From a candidate division FCPU426 bacterium (GTDB lineage: Bacteria; Oederibacteriota; JAAXVQ01; JAUVAV01), in the NCBI GenBank assembly GCA_030591525.1, contig JAUVAV010000023.1, positions 1 through 50,013 on the forward strand: a DNA stretch of 50,013 bases, written 5' to 3'. The notes under the pieces are model-generated. The model had not been told where the DNA came from and made no database searches. It was given only the letters and a program-made list of their open reading frames with translations. Positions 18,115-27,963 of the stretch are shown here, one piece after another. Made by a program: the position numbers and the translations under genes. Position 1 is the stretch's first letter. The number at the start of each line of letters is the position of its first letter.

Positions 18115-19062
18115 CTATATTTCCTCTGCAATAATATACTTCGGCCTCTGCTTGACCTCTACATATGTCTTTCCAATATACTCTCCAATCACGCCTAAGC
18201 TTATCAACTGAACTCCACTTAGAAAACAAACCAGTAATAACGCTGCTCCCAACCCCCACTCAAAACTCCCAGTAAAATATTTTATCAAAAGGCAAATAAA
18301 TCCCACCATACTCGTGATCAAAATAAATAAACCGGCCAGGCTTACATAACGAATGGGACTAAAACTAAACGCTACAATTCCTTTTAACGCAAAAGAAATC
18401 ATTTTTCGCGTAGAATATTTTGAATACCCGGCATATCTTGGTTTCACGTCATGATATATAATAGTTGACTTGAATCCCAGTAAGGGAAAAACCCCCCGCA
18501 AAAACAACGTGTATTCTTTATGTTCCGCTAAAGCTTCCAATACTCTTCTGGTTACCAGTCGATAATCAGCATGGTTCTTTATCATCCGCACTCCCATAAT
18601 GTGCATTAGACGATAGAAAAACTCTGCCGTAAGGCGTTTGAATAAAGAATCTGATTTGCGGCTTTTCCGAACACCATATACGATATCGTATCCTTCTTGG
18701 TGCTTTGATAAGAAGGCTGGAATCGCGCGTTCATCCTGTTGTAAATCGCCGTCGATCGAGATCACGCAATCCGATATGTCTTTTACTCTCATTAATCCGG
18801 CTAAAAGTGCATTTTGATGGCCAAAATTTCTAGACAGCCTGATCCCTAATACATGCTTATATTGGTGCTGTATCTTTTGGATCAGATGCCAGGTATTATC
18901 GTTGCTGCCGTCATCTATAAAGAGAATAAAGCTTTGCGCGCAAACCTGGCCTTGCTGTTTTAAGCTATTCAACTCGGCAAACAACCGCTGAGCCGCCTCG
19001 AGCAGAACCTCTTTTTCATTTAAGCATGGCACAACTATCGCCAGCACAGGTTTTTTGAGCAT
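18115..19062 (-). CDS. GT2 glycosyltransferase with C-terminal membrane helices (GtrB/DPM-like)
   Basis: The 315-residue protein has a GT-A catalytic domain (about 1-225) and two C-terminal membrane helices (about 240-305). Motifs are VVPCLNEKE, DDGSNDNTW, a DxD as IDGDLQQDE, and NHADYRLVTRRVLEAL, all typical of enzymes that charge undecaprenyl phosphate with a sugar. The downstream YAGYSKYSTRKM segment before the helices fits the GtrB/ArnC group. I chose the ATG at 19062 because GAGGGGG lies upstream; a start at 19122 would overlap the previous gene's stop but has no clear site. It probably supplies a lipid-linked donor for GT-C enzymes. Confidence 0.9.
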   Translation of the reverse strand: MLKKPVLAIVVPCLNEKEVLLEAAQRLFAELNSLKQQGQVCAQSFILFIDDGSNDNTWHLIQKIQHQYKHVLGIRLSRNFGHQNALLAGLMRVKDISDCVISIDGDLQQDERAIPAFLSKHQEGYDIVYGVRKSRKSDSLFKRLTAEFFYRLMHIMGVRMIKNHADYRLVTRRVLEALAEHKEYTLFLRGVFPLLGFKSTIIYHDVKPRYAGYSKYSTRKMISFALKGIVAFSFSPIRYVSLAGLFILITSMVGFICLLIKYFTGSFEWGLGAALLLVCFLSGVQLISLGVIGEYIGKTYVEVKQRPKYIIAEEI

Positions 19063-19118
19063 ATTCTTACCCCCTCTCAAAAGAGTTGGTATTGCAATTT
19101 GTTTTTTCTTCCTTCGCC

Positions 19119-20258
19119 TCATTGACGGGGCTTTACAATACGTCCTTTGTCAATCCCGCCGCTGCCGGCAATATATAGAAAACCATTAGCATCTACATCA
19201 ATAACTGCCGGCCAATAAGCGGTGAGATCCTTAACCATTTTTTTTCCCATAGCGGCAAAGACAAATATGCGCCGATTTTCAGGTTCAGAAACATAGATTT
19301 TATCTTTCCTCACGGCTATATCCGGATTCCCAAAAGGCTGAAAGCGGGGAGCAAATCTGTGGAGCAGTTTCCCGTGGGAAGAAAAGATCATAACTTTTTT
19401 TAAGCCACAATCAACCACATAGAGCCGTCCTTTTTCGTCGGTAGTCATAAACCGCGGATTGCTAAGCAGGTCTATTCCGAAACGGTTTATTTCCTGGCCT
19501 GCAGAATTATAATGAACTATCTCCTTGGTGTTTAAATCACTCAAATAGAACTGTCCGTCGCTGGTTACCGCGATGTTTTTGGCATAGACTGTGGCCCAAG
19601 CGGCTTTTAGCTGGTAATCTGGCGAGAAAATACACACTTCCGGTTTCTCCAAATCCACAACATACAGATTCCCCTTTCCGTCAAATCCTCCATCCCCGGG
19701 CACAAAACCTTTTTTCCGGGGCTGGCCTGGGGGCTCTATTTGATGTCTGCCCTCTTTGTCAATATCTATGATATGTTTATCGCTGCGGATATCCCAGAAA
19801 ACAATTTTAAAAAAGCTGGGATCAATAATGCAAACCCGCTTATACTTCTCGTCAACCCTGATTCTTCCGGGAGCCCAAAATTTTCCTGTTACATCCGGCG
19901 GGGAGCCTCGCGTACCCAGGGTTCGAATAATACGCAATTCGGCCTGTCTATTTATCTTCTCTTTGACAAGCACAAAAAATTCAACGCTGACTAAAACAAT
20001 GATGCCGGCAATAATAGCTTTGGGCCACCATGCTTTTTTCTTAATCTTCTCGCCTCTAGTGAGCGCCGGCGCTGAGGAATTCTCAGCTTTGCCGGTTACC
20101 GCGGCCGAAAGTTGTGATTGCGCCAACGGTGCGCCGGTCCTCGGTTTTTTTTTCTTGGCAGCAGTTTGGTGTTTAGGCTCGGAACCTGCGGTGGTGGTTT
20201 TATTTTTAGCGCGAGCTTTAGACGCTGCAGAAGTATTTTTCTTTATTTTTTTCTTCAT
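19119..20258 (-). CDS. Membrane-tethered beta-propeller protein, paralogue of 9724
   Basis: The 379-residue protein has a Lys/Ala-rich N-terminal tail (1-78), one membrane segment (about 79-98) and an extracytoplasmic propeller (about 105-375). Blade motifs include KGNLYVVDLEKPEV, DGQFYLSDLNTKEIVHY and KGRLYVVDCGLKKVMIF. It is closely related to the protein at 9724 along its length, including the membrane segment and the WDI/DIDKEG region. AGGAGG lies before the ATG. Its direct neighbour downstream is a GT2 donor-lipid enzyme rather than a GT-C protein. Role unknown; a periplasmic scaffold for glycan assembly is inferred. Confidence 0.85.
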   Translation of the reverse strand: MKKKIKKNTSAASKARAKNKTTTAGSEPKHQTAAKKKKPRTGAPLAQSQLSAAVTGKAENSSAPALTRGEKIKKKAWWPKAIIAGIIVLVSVEFFVLVKEKINRQAELRIIRTLGTRGSPPDVTGKFWAPGRIRVDEKYKRVCIIDPSFFKIVFWDIRSDKHIIDIDKEGRHQIEPPGQPRKKGFVPGDGGFDGKGNLYVVDLEKPEVCIFSPDYQLKAAWATVYAKNIAVTSDGQFYLSDLNTKEIVHYNSAGQEINRFGIDLLSNPRFMTTDEKGRLYVVDCGLKKVMIFSSHGKLLHRFAPRFQPFGNPDIAVRKDKIYVSEPENRRIFVFAAMGKKMVKDLTAYWPAVIDVDANGFLYIAGSGGIDKGRIVKPRQ

Positions 20259-20323
20259 AATCCTTTCCTCCTGGTTTTTGCTAATGAGGCGGTTTCTTTA
20301 TCTTAAAAACTGCTCATATCGCT

Positions 20324-21160
20324 TTACTTCCGCTGGCTGGCAAGCTGGTTAAAAAGCCAAATTTTAAAAGCATATGGCATGGTATAAACCGAGATATATT
20401 GCAGTAGTAAATAAATTCGGTCCCCCCGCGTCATGCAGTAGCCATATTCTTTAACCGCCTTTTTCCTGGCCGCCAAGGTTTTCAATTCCATTTTTTTAGT
20501 AACCGAACTGGTGGTAGACCTGGGTAAAACCCGGTACCTCAGGGTTACGTCCGGAAGATTCCCAAAGGTGGCTATCCGTCCCACGCGAAAATACAGCTCA
20601 TAATCTTCGGCATAGTCAAAGGCGGGATCATAATAGCCGCATTTTTCCAACACCGCCTTGCGCATGATAATAGTAGGGTGCGCAAAAGGACTGTATCGAA
20701 AGATGCGGCGCCGGATTTCCGAATCGGTTAAATAGTATGGCCGTTGACCAATAACCGCTCCGGCGGCATTGATCATCTGCATCTTTCCGCCGCAGACCCC
20801 TACCTCGGGGTGCTGATCCATATAGGCCACTTGTTTTTCCAAGCGATCGAGCGCGGAAATATCATCGGCATCCATGCGGGCGATATACTGCCCACGCGCG
20901 GTCTGGAGGCCGCGGTTTAAGGTTCGGCTGATTCTCAAATTTTGCCCATTTCGCAAAGCCACAATCCGGGGCTCGGCACGGGCATACTCCCGGATAATTT
21001 TCCAGCTGGCATCCGTGCTGCCGTCATCTATTATGATAAATTCCCAGGCCGTAAACGTTTGCTTTAAAATGCTCTCTATGGCCTCAGGCAAAAAATGTTC
21101 CGCGTTGTATACCGGCATAATTACTGAAACTTTCGGCCGCCGGCCGGGGTTTCCTTTCAT
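20324..21160 (-). CDS. GT2 glycosyltransferase (GT-A fold)
   Basis: A 278-residue family 2 glycosyltransferase. It has VSVIMPVYNAE at the N-terminus, DDGSTDASW for nucleotide binding, ARMDADDIS for the metal-binding DxD, and YAEDYELYFRV, whose acidic pair is the usual catalytic-base region. I chose the ATG at 21160 because AAGGAG lies ten bases upstream; a longer form from 21211 would overlap the preceding methyltransferase. It probably adds a sugar to the lipid-linked chain later moved by the flippase at 23000. Last gene of the long operon that begins near 34770. Confidence 0.9.
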   Translation of the reverse strand: MKGNPGRRPKVSVIMPVYNAEHFLPEAIESILKQTFTAWEFIIIDDGSTDASWKIIREYARAEPRIVALRNGQNLRISRTLNRGLQTARGQYIARMDADDISALDRLEKQVAYMDQHPEVGVCGGKMQMINAAGAVIGQRPYYLTDSEIRRRIFRYSPFAHPTIIMRKAVLEKCGYYDPAFDYAEDYELYFRVGRIATFGNLPDVTLRYRVLPRSTTSSVTKKMELKTLAARKKAVKEYGYCMTRGDRIYLLLQYISVYTMPYAFKIWLFNQLASQRK

Positions 21161-21165
21161 CGTCC

Positions 21166-21834
21166 TTATACTCCTTTTCCCCTGACTACTCCGATTTGAT
21201 AAGTCAGCCAAAAATCAAATAATTTCGCTTTTTCCATTATGTCTTCAAACCATTCCAACATATCTAGCAGCCATGGCGCATCCCATGGCAAACAACGGCT
21301 TTCGGCGAGCTGTAATTGATAATCAGGATCAGCGGCATGTAAAAAGCGCTTATAAGCACGGCGACTGAAATGCTCATGCCTCCCTAAAAGTGTCAAATGC
21401 ACATAAAACACGGGATTATACCGATTGGCCTCGACTACCACGATCGTGCCCCCCGATTTTGTAACCCGTTGTAATTCCGACATCCCACGCTCTGGATGCT
21501 CCATATGATGAAAGGCGTCTTTAACCCAAACCGCATCAAAACTGCCGTTCTTAAAAGGCAATTTCTCAGCCGAAGCTGCTTGAAATGTGACGCCCGCTGA
21601 TTGGAATTTATGCCAAGCTGCTTGATGTGGCTGAATATCCACGCCCGTCACGCGGCAGCCCAAGGCGGCCAATACGGCTGCCGGTTTACCATCCCCGCAC
21701 CCGGCATCCAGCACCCGGCTGCCGGGTAAAAAGTATTGTTGTACCGGCCGCAAGAGCCGCCGGAGATATACGCGTTCACTCGGACGGATATCGACCTGCT
21801 GTATGATCTGCCTCAATTTTTTGTTATCACGCAT
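21166..21834 (-). CDS. Class I SAM-dependent methyltransferase
   Basis: The 222-residue methyltransferase has VLDAGCGDGKPAAVLAALG (SAM site, about 38-56), VTGVDIQ (acidic loop) and FDAVWVKDAFHHMEHPERG before TKSGGTIVVVEANRYNP. No extra domains are visible. It overlaps the glycosyltransferase gene at 21827 by eight bases and is followed after five bases by a GT2 gene, so it probably modifies a sugar or the end of the glycan built by these enzymes. The substrate is inferred from context only. Confidence 0.88.
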   Translation of the reverse strand: MRDNKKLRQIIQQVDIRPSERVYLRRLLRPVQQYFLPGSRVLDAGCGDGKPAAVLAALGCRVTGVDIQPHQAAWHKFQSAGVTFQAASAEKLPFKNGSFDAVWVKDAFHHMEHPERGMSELQRVTKSGGTIVVVEANRYNPVFYVHLTLLGRHEHFSRRAYKRFLHAADPDYQLQLAESRCLPWDAPWLLDMLEWFEDIMEKAKLFDFWLTYQIGVVRGKGV

Positions 21835-22993
21835 ATCCCTGTTTCCCCGGCCAACCTTGCTGTCTTGCAGAAAGGGCGCGTTGAAAAATCTTCTCCCAAT
21901 CTGTATCCTGACTGAATTTAAGCGCTTCCTCCCGGCATTGCTTCCAAAACTTATTGTCCGACATTAACTTTTGCGCCGCATCCGCCAACTGCTTGGCATC
22001 ATAGTCAACGGCCAAACCCATGGGACGTTCCTCAATCTCTTTGGCGATCCACGGCACGCGGGTGATTACCACCGGGATCCCGCAAGCCAGATATTCTTTG
22101 GGCTTAGCTGAATCCGCATAATAGGAATAATTCGCCGGATCCGTTTGATAGGGCGCCAAGGCTACGCGGCTGCGGGATAAACGCGTGAATAAAGTCCGGC
22201 GGTCCACCATACCCAAAAATTCCACGCGTTCCGCCACTCCTAGAGCCTGCGCCCTTTGCCGAAGCGCTTCCCTATAGGGCCCTGTCCCAATAACTGTCAA
22301 GTGCACTGTTGGTAAATATGTTAAAGCCTCCAGGCATAATTGCACGCCTTTATTCTCAAAGAGCGCGCTGACGATCACCAGTTGTTGGGGATCTATCTCC
22401 GCCGGCGGCGCAATTTGAATTTCTGCGGCATGGATGCCAATGGGCACAAGTATGTTCTTCGCGGGATCCGTTCCCCAGCCGAGATGGACTTGGCGTATGC
22501 GTTCAGAAATGTTCCATATCACGTCTGCATGCCGCGCCGCGAAACGGGCCACCCGCTGATACAGCCAATTTAACAGCCGCGAAGGAAACCTCTGGGGGGT
22601 ATAATCGATCACATAATACACCACATAATTTCCCCGGCCCAGCCATTTCAGCAATATGCCGACCGCGGTATTTAAATTGTTGATCCCAATAAATGCTGAT
22701 TTTTTGTTTAAAAGCCTTTGTCCACACTTCCACACAAACCAGGCATCCCGAATCCAGCTGACGCTTCCCCGGGTATTATTCCGGTGGCCGCTCTCGCGCC
22801 ACTCTAACTCCCCGCCCTTATAGACGGTAACTTCCGCCTCCGGGATTTTTGAGTAATCAAAGGGGCAAGCCGCATAGCCAAAATGCCACCCCTGCTTATG
22901 CAAATACTCTTTTAAAACATGCTGTGGGCCATAGGCTTCCGCGACATGCGTAGCAATCAACAGGTCTACGAATCCCCTTTCAGCACGTTTCAT
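21827..22993 (-). CDS. GT4-type (GT-B fold) glycosyltransferase
   Basis: The 388-residue protein has a GT-B fold. The C-terminal half shows GTGPYREALRQRA, VEFLGMVDR and YYADSAKPKEYLACGIPVVIT, the last giving the acidic donor-binding motif of family 4 enzymes. The N-terminal acceptor half starts with DLLIATHVAEAYGPQHVLKEYL. It starts seven bases downstream of the flippase stop at 23000 and overlaps the methyltransferase at 21166. The likely role is adding a nucleotide-activated sugar to a lipid-linked glycan in the cytoplasm. Confidence 0.87.
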   Translation of the reverse strand: MKRAERGFVDLLIATHVAEAYGPQHVLKEYLHKQGWHFGYAACPFDYSKIPEAEVTVYKGGELEWRESGHRNNTRGSVSWIRDAWFVWKCGQRLLNKKSAFIGINNLNTAVGILLKWLGRGNYVVYYVIDYTPQRFPSRLLNWLYQRVARFAARHADVIWNISERIRQVHLGWGTDPAKNILVPIGIHAAEIQIAPPAEIDPQQLVIVSALFENKGVQLCLEALTYLPTVHLTVIGTGPYREALRQRAQALGVAERVEFLGMVDRRTLFTRLSRSRVALAPYQTDPANYSYYADSAKPKEYLACGIPVVITRVPWIAKEIEERPMGLAVDYDAKQLADAAQKLMSDNKFWKQCREEALKFSQDTDWEKIFQRALSARQQGWPGKQGYA

Positions 22994-22999
22994 AAATAA

Positions 23000-24253
23000 T
23001 CACATCTTCCGGGGCAAAAACCAGAGCCCTCCGATAAATACCACAAAGTGGTTTATACCTGCCACCAGAAGCACGGTCTCCAGCCGTGAATGGAACGCCA
23101 TGAGTCCCAGGCACATAAGTAGTACATCGCCCAACAACCAGGCAAGGAAGCGCTTGTTATTCAAGGCCAGGTTATATTGGAGCAGAATAAAGGTCAAGGC
23201 CAGGGGCGTGACGGCTAGTCCGAACCAGCGTACTAACCAAAGCGTTTCCGGCAATAAAAATTCCCGTCCGAAAAGCGTCAGGATGATGAGGGGCGCCAAA
23301 AAATAAGCCAGGAGAACGCCTCCTCCTAATATCCCGGCTGTCAGCAAGAGACTTTTTATTAAAAGCTTCAGGGTGTTTTCCCCCACGGCATGTTGTGCGC
23401 TCACTTTAGGAAACAGGACATTGGCGATGGCGAATGGCAGAAAAAGGAAAGCTTTGCCGACTATAGACCCGGCCGCATAATAACCCGCGGCTTCAGGGGC
23501 AAACCAATGCTTAACTAAAATCACGTCTAAGGTGGAAATCACCAGGAAAGATCCGACGCCCACTAGCACGGATAAAGAGTAGAGTTTTAGCCCGGAAAGA
23601 TCTATGACCGGTAATTTATTCCGCACGGCGCGCCGCAGTTCCGGCATTACCCCAAGGGCCAAGACAGCGGCCAAGGCGCCGCCAATAGCGCTGGCCAGCA
23701 CGCCGCCGGCCGCGTGGTAACCGAGCCCGAAGATAACCACTCCTGCGCCTATACGAATAAAACCGTCTGCCAGGAAATTCACTCCCAAGGCATTGAAACG
23801 CTGCAAGCCTTGGAGTAGTCCTCTCATCACGGGAAGAATCAGCATTACTATGGTCGTAACGCCTACTGCGATAATCGGCCAAGGAGAGGAGAGCTGAAAA
23901 AAACCTGACAGCGGGCCGCTCAGCAAGCTCAGACCAAGCAGGCAAACCGCTCCCATCATCAGCATGCGCCGCATCACCCTGATAATCAGCGCAGCGATGC
24001 GGTCATATCGTTTTCCCAATTCCTCAACCGCTGTCCATTTAGCTACGACTGTCTGAATAGTTTGGCTCATCACAGCCACCAGCGTTAGTAAAGCGAGCAT
24101 GCTGACCAGGACGCCGTATTCCGAAGGCCCCAGTTTTCGGCTGGCTAAAGCGTGGAATGCATAGTTACATACATTTGCCCCCATCATCATAAGAAATAAC
24201 AGGCTGGAGGCCCGGACCAGGCCGGATTTGACCGTTTGCGAGGGGGGTGTCAT
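23000..24253 (-). CDS. Polysaccharide flippase (Wzx/MATE-like membrane protein)
   Basis: The protein of about 417 residues has 12-14 membrane helices in the pattern of oligosaccharide flippases, including ALASRKLGPSEYGVLVSM near the N-terminus (family-typical) and YYAAGSIVGKAFLFLPFAIANVLFPKVS in the middle. The ATG at 24253 overlaps the stop of the GT-C gene at 24250 by four bases; longer upstream forms would run antiphase through that gene. It probably moves lipid-linked glycan to the outer face, where the GT-C enzymes work. Confidence 0.88.
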   Translation of the reverse strand: MTPPSQTVKSGLVRASSLLFLMMMGANVCNYAFHALASRKLGPSEYGVLVSMLALLTLVAVMSQTIQTVVAKWTAVEELGKRYDRIAALIIRVMRRMLMMGAVCLLGLSLLSGPLSGFFQLSSPWPIIAVGVTTIVMLILPVMRGLLQGLQRFNALGVNFLADGFIRIGAGVVIFGLGYHAAGGVLASAIGGALAAVLALGVMPELRRAVRNKLPVIDLSGLKLYSLSVLVGVGSFLVISTLDVILVKHWFAPEAAGYYAAGSIVGKAFLFLPFAIANVLFPKVSAQHAVGENTLKLLIKSLLLTAGILGGGVLLAYFLAPLIILTLFGREFLLPETLWLVRWFGLAVTPLALTFILLQYNLALNNKRFLAWLLGDVLLMCLGLMAFHSRLETVLLVAGINHFVVFIGGLWFLPRKM

Positions 24254-27200
24254 TCTGCCGCCGGGGAGAGTATCCAGGCGGGTACAATTTCCCGTTTGCC
24301 GCCCGGCGGTGTCCACCACAGCTTCATGACCCACCCTTTGTGCGTCGACCACCGCAGGTAAATTGGATGCTCTCCTTTTTCAAGGTAGATAGGATTGTTC
24401 AGTGGTGTTCTCTTTTTCCGGTCATCCGGTGGCTGGCCAGCGTGAAATACTGTCTGCCCGGCAATTTCCAACTCCATGAATCCACCGTGTTGAATCTCGA
24501 ATTTATAGTCTCCCGGTTGGTTGATTTTTATCCGTCCACGCCAATCGGCGGAGAGCGGCGGGGTAAAACCGTGAGGTGTTCCGTGCCAATAAAAAAACGG
24601 CAGCGGCTCCACGGTTTGCCGGAGAGGTTTCCCTTCCCATCTTTCATTGCCATAGATCGTTTCTAAAAGACCTATGGGCTCGGGATAAGTGAAAAAATGC
24701 GTGGAGGGAACAGCTTGCTTGACAAAACTTTTTTGATGCGGATCCCCATAAAGATAATATGGTGCTTCCTGGCCGCAACTCCAGGCGAACACCACCCGGT
24801 TCTGCGGCCGCAAATATTTGGCCTTCGCCCGCAAGGTATGCAAACCACCGGCCAACCATACTCGCTGCCTGGATTCCCGCTTGTTTCCAGCTTGCAGCCT
24901 GACCTTCGAACCAACGCGCACCTCAAGGTAGTCTGTGGCATAAGCGTACAGAATATATTCCCCCTCATGGGGAATAAAGATCGTGCCTTCCCAAGCCACT
25001 GATCCCGAACCCGCCACCGGCCAGGTTTCGGGAGTGAAATTAAATTCCAGCTTGGCGTCCTTACGGGTCAACGCGGGCGAACCGGCCCATGAAGGGTTGT
25101 CCCAATAGGAAGCCTTTAGTCCCCGCGTCCGCTGAATGTCCTCGTGCTTTACGCCCCAGGACTTAAATTGCAGACCGTATTTCGGGTGAGTCTCCTCGCC
25201 TAAAACGCCGTGGGGATAGAACCATTGCACCAGCGGCAGAAGCGGTGGATATTCCAAAATAAAGGTATATAACACATCTTGTTGCTTGTCCCGCCGAATC
25301 GGCGCTATCTCAAAAGACCGGTAGAAGAAATAACTTTCCACACCCCGGGCGTACAACTTGAAGGGTGGATGGCCCATCCACAAACCAGCCGACATGACCA
25401 CATGTAAGGCATCCTTCCATTCCGGTTTGCCCATGTTTTTAGCGGCGGCCGTGCAATTGGTATCAAACCCTGGAGATGCATTGAAGTATTTCTGGTAATT
25501 AATTTTGCCAATAAAAACCAGTAAAATGAGGAAAATTAATGTTCCGATGACAGCGCCCGGTCTGCCTAAAGTCTCCCTGAGCAGGCGGCGGCTCCGGTCG
25601 AGAAAAGCTCCAATAAAAATGATGACAGCGGGCAACACCCCAAAAGCCCGGTGCGATTGGGGTGCCTCCAAGGCAAAAACAGAGGCCGCCATAAAGCTAA
25701 AAAACCAAAGTAATGGCAGAAAATACCTCAATCTTTTCCAATAATAGATGGAAAAACCCAGCCCTAAAACGAAAAGTATTGCCGTCCAAAAATCTACCAC
25801 CGGTTCTCCGGAAAGCCCGCCGTTATGGCGCGTGCGGTAGTCACCATGCCAATTCAGTTGCGTCAGGGTAAGCTTGGTGCTCTCAAGAAATCCCTTTAGT
25901 ACGTTATTGCGGGGCGCATTGGCATCTTCCGAGAAAATGGAAACTTCATACACCCGCTTCGTTAGGAGGTGCGGCTTTTGGAGCCAAAAAAGATAGGTTC
26001 CCGCTCCTGCCAGCCAGACACCCAGCATAAGTGTTATTATTTGCTTCCAATAGCGTTTTAAAAACTGGGGATACGTAAAAAAGAAATAAACCAGCAGGAT
26101 AAAGCACATTATGGGGACCATACGTGCCGCTGTTTCCGTCTGTATACTAAGCGAAAGCGCTATTCCGGCCAAGAGGAAATGGGCTTTCCGGTATGAGGAT
26201 AAGCCCTTTACAAGAAAGTAAAAACCGACCATAAGCAAAACGAGCATAAGGGTGTTGGCCCATCCAAAACGGGAGAAATGGATATGCCACCGGGATACGG
26301 CGAAGAGCGCTGCCATGGCTAATCCGATCCGCGGACCGAAGAAATGACGTCCCATCAGATGCATTAGTAAAATACCGAGCGTACCCCATATGACTGCGGC
26401 AAACCGCACACCTATATTGTATGTGCCAAACAAAGCAAACGTGACCACCTTGGGCCACAACATAAAAATCTGGCGGCCGCAGGGGTGTACGATAAAAGAA
26501 TTGAACTTGCCTTCCAATACATCCAACGCTTCATGCGCGGCCCCTGCCTCATCGCATTCAATACCGTAAGGCATAATATCCAATTTATAAAAGCGCAGCC
26601 AAAAACCGAGGCCCAGCAGGAGCATGATCCCCAGAGCTTCCCAATACCATTTCAGGGGCTGCTCCTGCAGGGGATCTCTTGCTAAACGCGAGTCTGGCTC
26701 CCGCAAAGCAATCAGTACGGCAAGCACGGCCAGGGCAAAACGATACAGTCCGGGATAGAGTTGCGAGTGTAAAATCAGAAGCTGCCCCTGGTAACCCAGA
26801 TACAGGGCCACGCCCAAGGCCGCTAAGCGAAGTAGTCTCACGCCGTAAACCAGAAGTATATCCGGCGGCGTAGCCGGCTCGCGCCTTGATCTGCTCCAGG
26901 GGAAGGAAAAACCAAGGGCCACCATGCCAGCTAAACTCAGGCATACCTTGGCGTTCAGGCCCATAACCATCTGGGCCGCAAAAAATAACCCCAAGCCCAA
27001 TACCACTAATCCGACTTTTGTCAGGACTGCCAGCCGGCCCTTCGCCTCTCCGGTAACCCGGTCCAAGGGCGGTCTGTCCAAAATTCTGGTATCAGGAATC
27101 ACTCGCGGCATCAGCCTGTATATCAGCAGGATACCGATAGCGTTCAAGATAAGGCCGGCTCCTTCCTTGGCCATATTCATTTCCATATATTTCCATATGT

Positions 27201-27912
27201 ATATATGGCCGGCCAGGATCAAACCGCTGCCTAAAACGCCAATCCCGCTCACTTTCAGGAGGTCTGACAATTTCCCCAGGTTAAAACGATATTCATCAGA
27301 GATCAGGCTGGCCACCAGAAAAAAGAGCCCGGGGGCCAGCAAAGCAAAGGCTGGAATAAATTTTTCAGCCGCCAGTAGCGGCTGGCTGGCGAGTACCAAT
27401 ATACTGCCAATAATAATCAGTATCCTGCGAGACACCATGAAAATTACCGGGGTGTCCAGGTTAGTCCGTACGGATACTTGGTTTTTCGCCTCTGAGGATG
27501 GACACAGCTCAGTTGCCGGTGTTTGCTCCCCGCCATCCTGTCCGGATGGTACGGTTTCAGGCTTATCTTCCCATAAAGATTTCATGGCATCCGCTTCGTG
27601 TTTCCGGTGTCTGGACGACCTGTTGGCAAATTGCTCGAGCTTCTTAGCCAGTGTCAGGAACAGCGGTCGGATAGCCGTGAAAACATCCAACCAAATTTTA
27701 TCACCCGCACGGGCTGCGAGCAATAGTAGTAGACCCACGCCAGTGAGCGCGATACCTGTCCCAAGTTTATGCTGGAAGAGGATGACTCCCTGGCCGACTG
27801 CCAGTGCGATACCCCCACCGGCATATAAATAGGTAACGGGAAGAGAAAATAGTTTCTGAAGCCGCTCGCGAATCCGGCTGGTTTTTTCTGGAATCGTATG
27901 TATATCCTTCAT
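24250..27912 (-). CDS. Giant GT-C membrane glycosyltransferase with PA14-like C-terminal domains
   Basis: The 1220-residue protein has three parts. Residues 1-420 contain about ten membrane helices with no recognised domain. Residues about 421-900 match the GT-C/PMT_2 fold: IECDEAGAAHEAL holds the catalytic-type Asp454-Glu455 pair, HIHFSRFGWAN follows in a later loop, and a helix series comes after. Residues about 950-1215 form two beta-sandwich domains of PA14 type, seen in VAWEGTIFIPHEGEYILYAYA and DWRGRIKINQPGDYKFEIQHGG. PA14 domains bind carbohydrate in known glycosidases and adhesins, so this tail may hold acceptor glycan. Gap to the propeller gene at 27964 is about 50 bases. Confidence 0.87.
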   Translation of the reverse strand: MKDIHTIPEKTSRIRERLQKLFSLPVTYLYAGGGIALAVGQGVILFQHKLGTGIALTGVGLLLLLAARAGDKIWLDVFTAIRPLFLTLAKKLEQFANRSSRHRKHEADAMKSLWEDKPETVPSGQDGGEQTPATELCPSSEAKNQVSVRTNLDTPVIFMVSRRILIIIGSILVLASQPLLAAEKFIPAFALLAPGLFFLVASLISDEYRFNLGKLSDLLKVSGIGVLGSGLILAGHIYIWKYMEMNMAKEGAGLILNAIGILLIYRLMPRVIPDTRILDRPPLDRVTGEAKGRLAVLTKVGLVVLGLGLFFAAQMVMGLNAKVCLSLAGMVALGFSFPWSRSRREPATPPDILLVYGVRLLRLAALGVALYLGYQGQLLILHSQLYPGLYRFALAVLAVLIALREPDSRLARDPLQEQPLKWYWEALGIMLLLGLGFWLRFYKLDIMPYGIECDEAGAAHEALDVLEGKFNSFIVHPCGRQIFMLWPKVVTFALFGTYNIGVRFAAVIWGTLGILLMHLMGRHFFGPRIGLAMAALFAVSRWHIHFSRFGWANTLMLVLLMVGFYFLVKGLSSYRKAHFLLAGIALSLSIQTETAARMVPIMCFILLVYFFFTYPQFLKRYWKQIITLMLGVWLAGAGTYLFWLQKPHLLTKRVYEVSIFSEDANAPRNNVLKGFLESTKLTLTQLNWHGDYRTRHNGGLSGEPVVDFWTAILFVLGLGFSIYYWKRLRYFLPLLWFFSFMAASVFALEAPQSHRAFGVLPAVIIFIGAFLDRSRRLLRETLGRPGAVIGTLIFLILLVFIGKINYQKYFNASPGFDTNCTAAAKNMGKPEWKDALHVVMSAGLWMGHPPFKLYARGVESYFFYRSFEIAPIRRDKQQDVLYTFILEYPPLLPLVQWFYPHGVLGEETHPKYGLQFKSWGVKHEDIQRTRGLKASYWDNPSWAGSPALTRKDAKLEFNFTPETWPVAGSGSVAWEGTIFIPHEGEYILYAYATDYLEVRVGSKVRLQAGNKRESRQRVWLAGGLHTLRAKAKYLRPQNRVVFAWSCGQEAPYYLYGDPHQKSFVKQAVPSTHFFTYPEPIGLLETIYGNERWEGKPLRQTVEPLPFFYWHGTPHGFTPPLSADWRGRIKINQPGDYKFEIQHGGFMELEIAGQTVFHAGQPPDDRKKRTPLNNPIYLEKGEHPIYLRWSTHKGWVMKLWWTPPGGKREIVPAWILSPAAE

Positions 27913-27963
27913 ATTAAATATCTGGTTGCTCCTTTAAATTCGGAAACGTGTTCCTGTTACAAT

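Noticed and set aside
17891-18259. A 122-codon minus-strand frame containing SFRRKPESR and FWIPAFAGMT
   Set aside because: These peptides are translations of the family B repeat, and the rest overlaps the GT2 gene at 18115 in another frame.
23616-23945. An Arg-rich minus-strand frame inside the flippase gene
   Set aside because: It is an out-of-frame reading of a GC-rich part of a well-supported membrane protein gene.
26924-27832. A 302-codon plus-strand open frame
   Set aside because: It is antisense to the helical N-terminal part of the GT-C gene at 24250, which has clear membrane pattern and family motifs; the antisense protein has neither.
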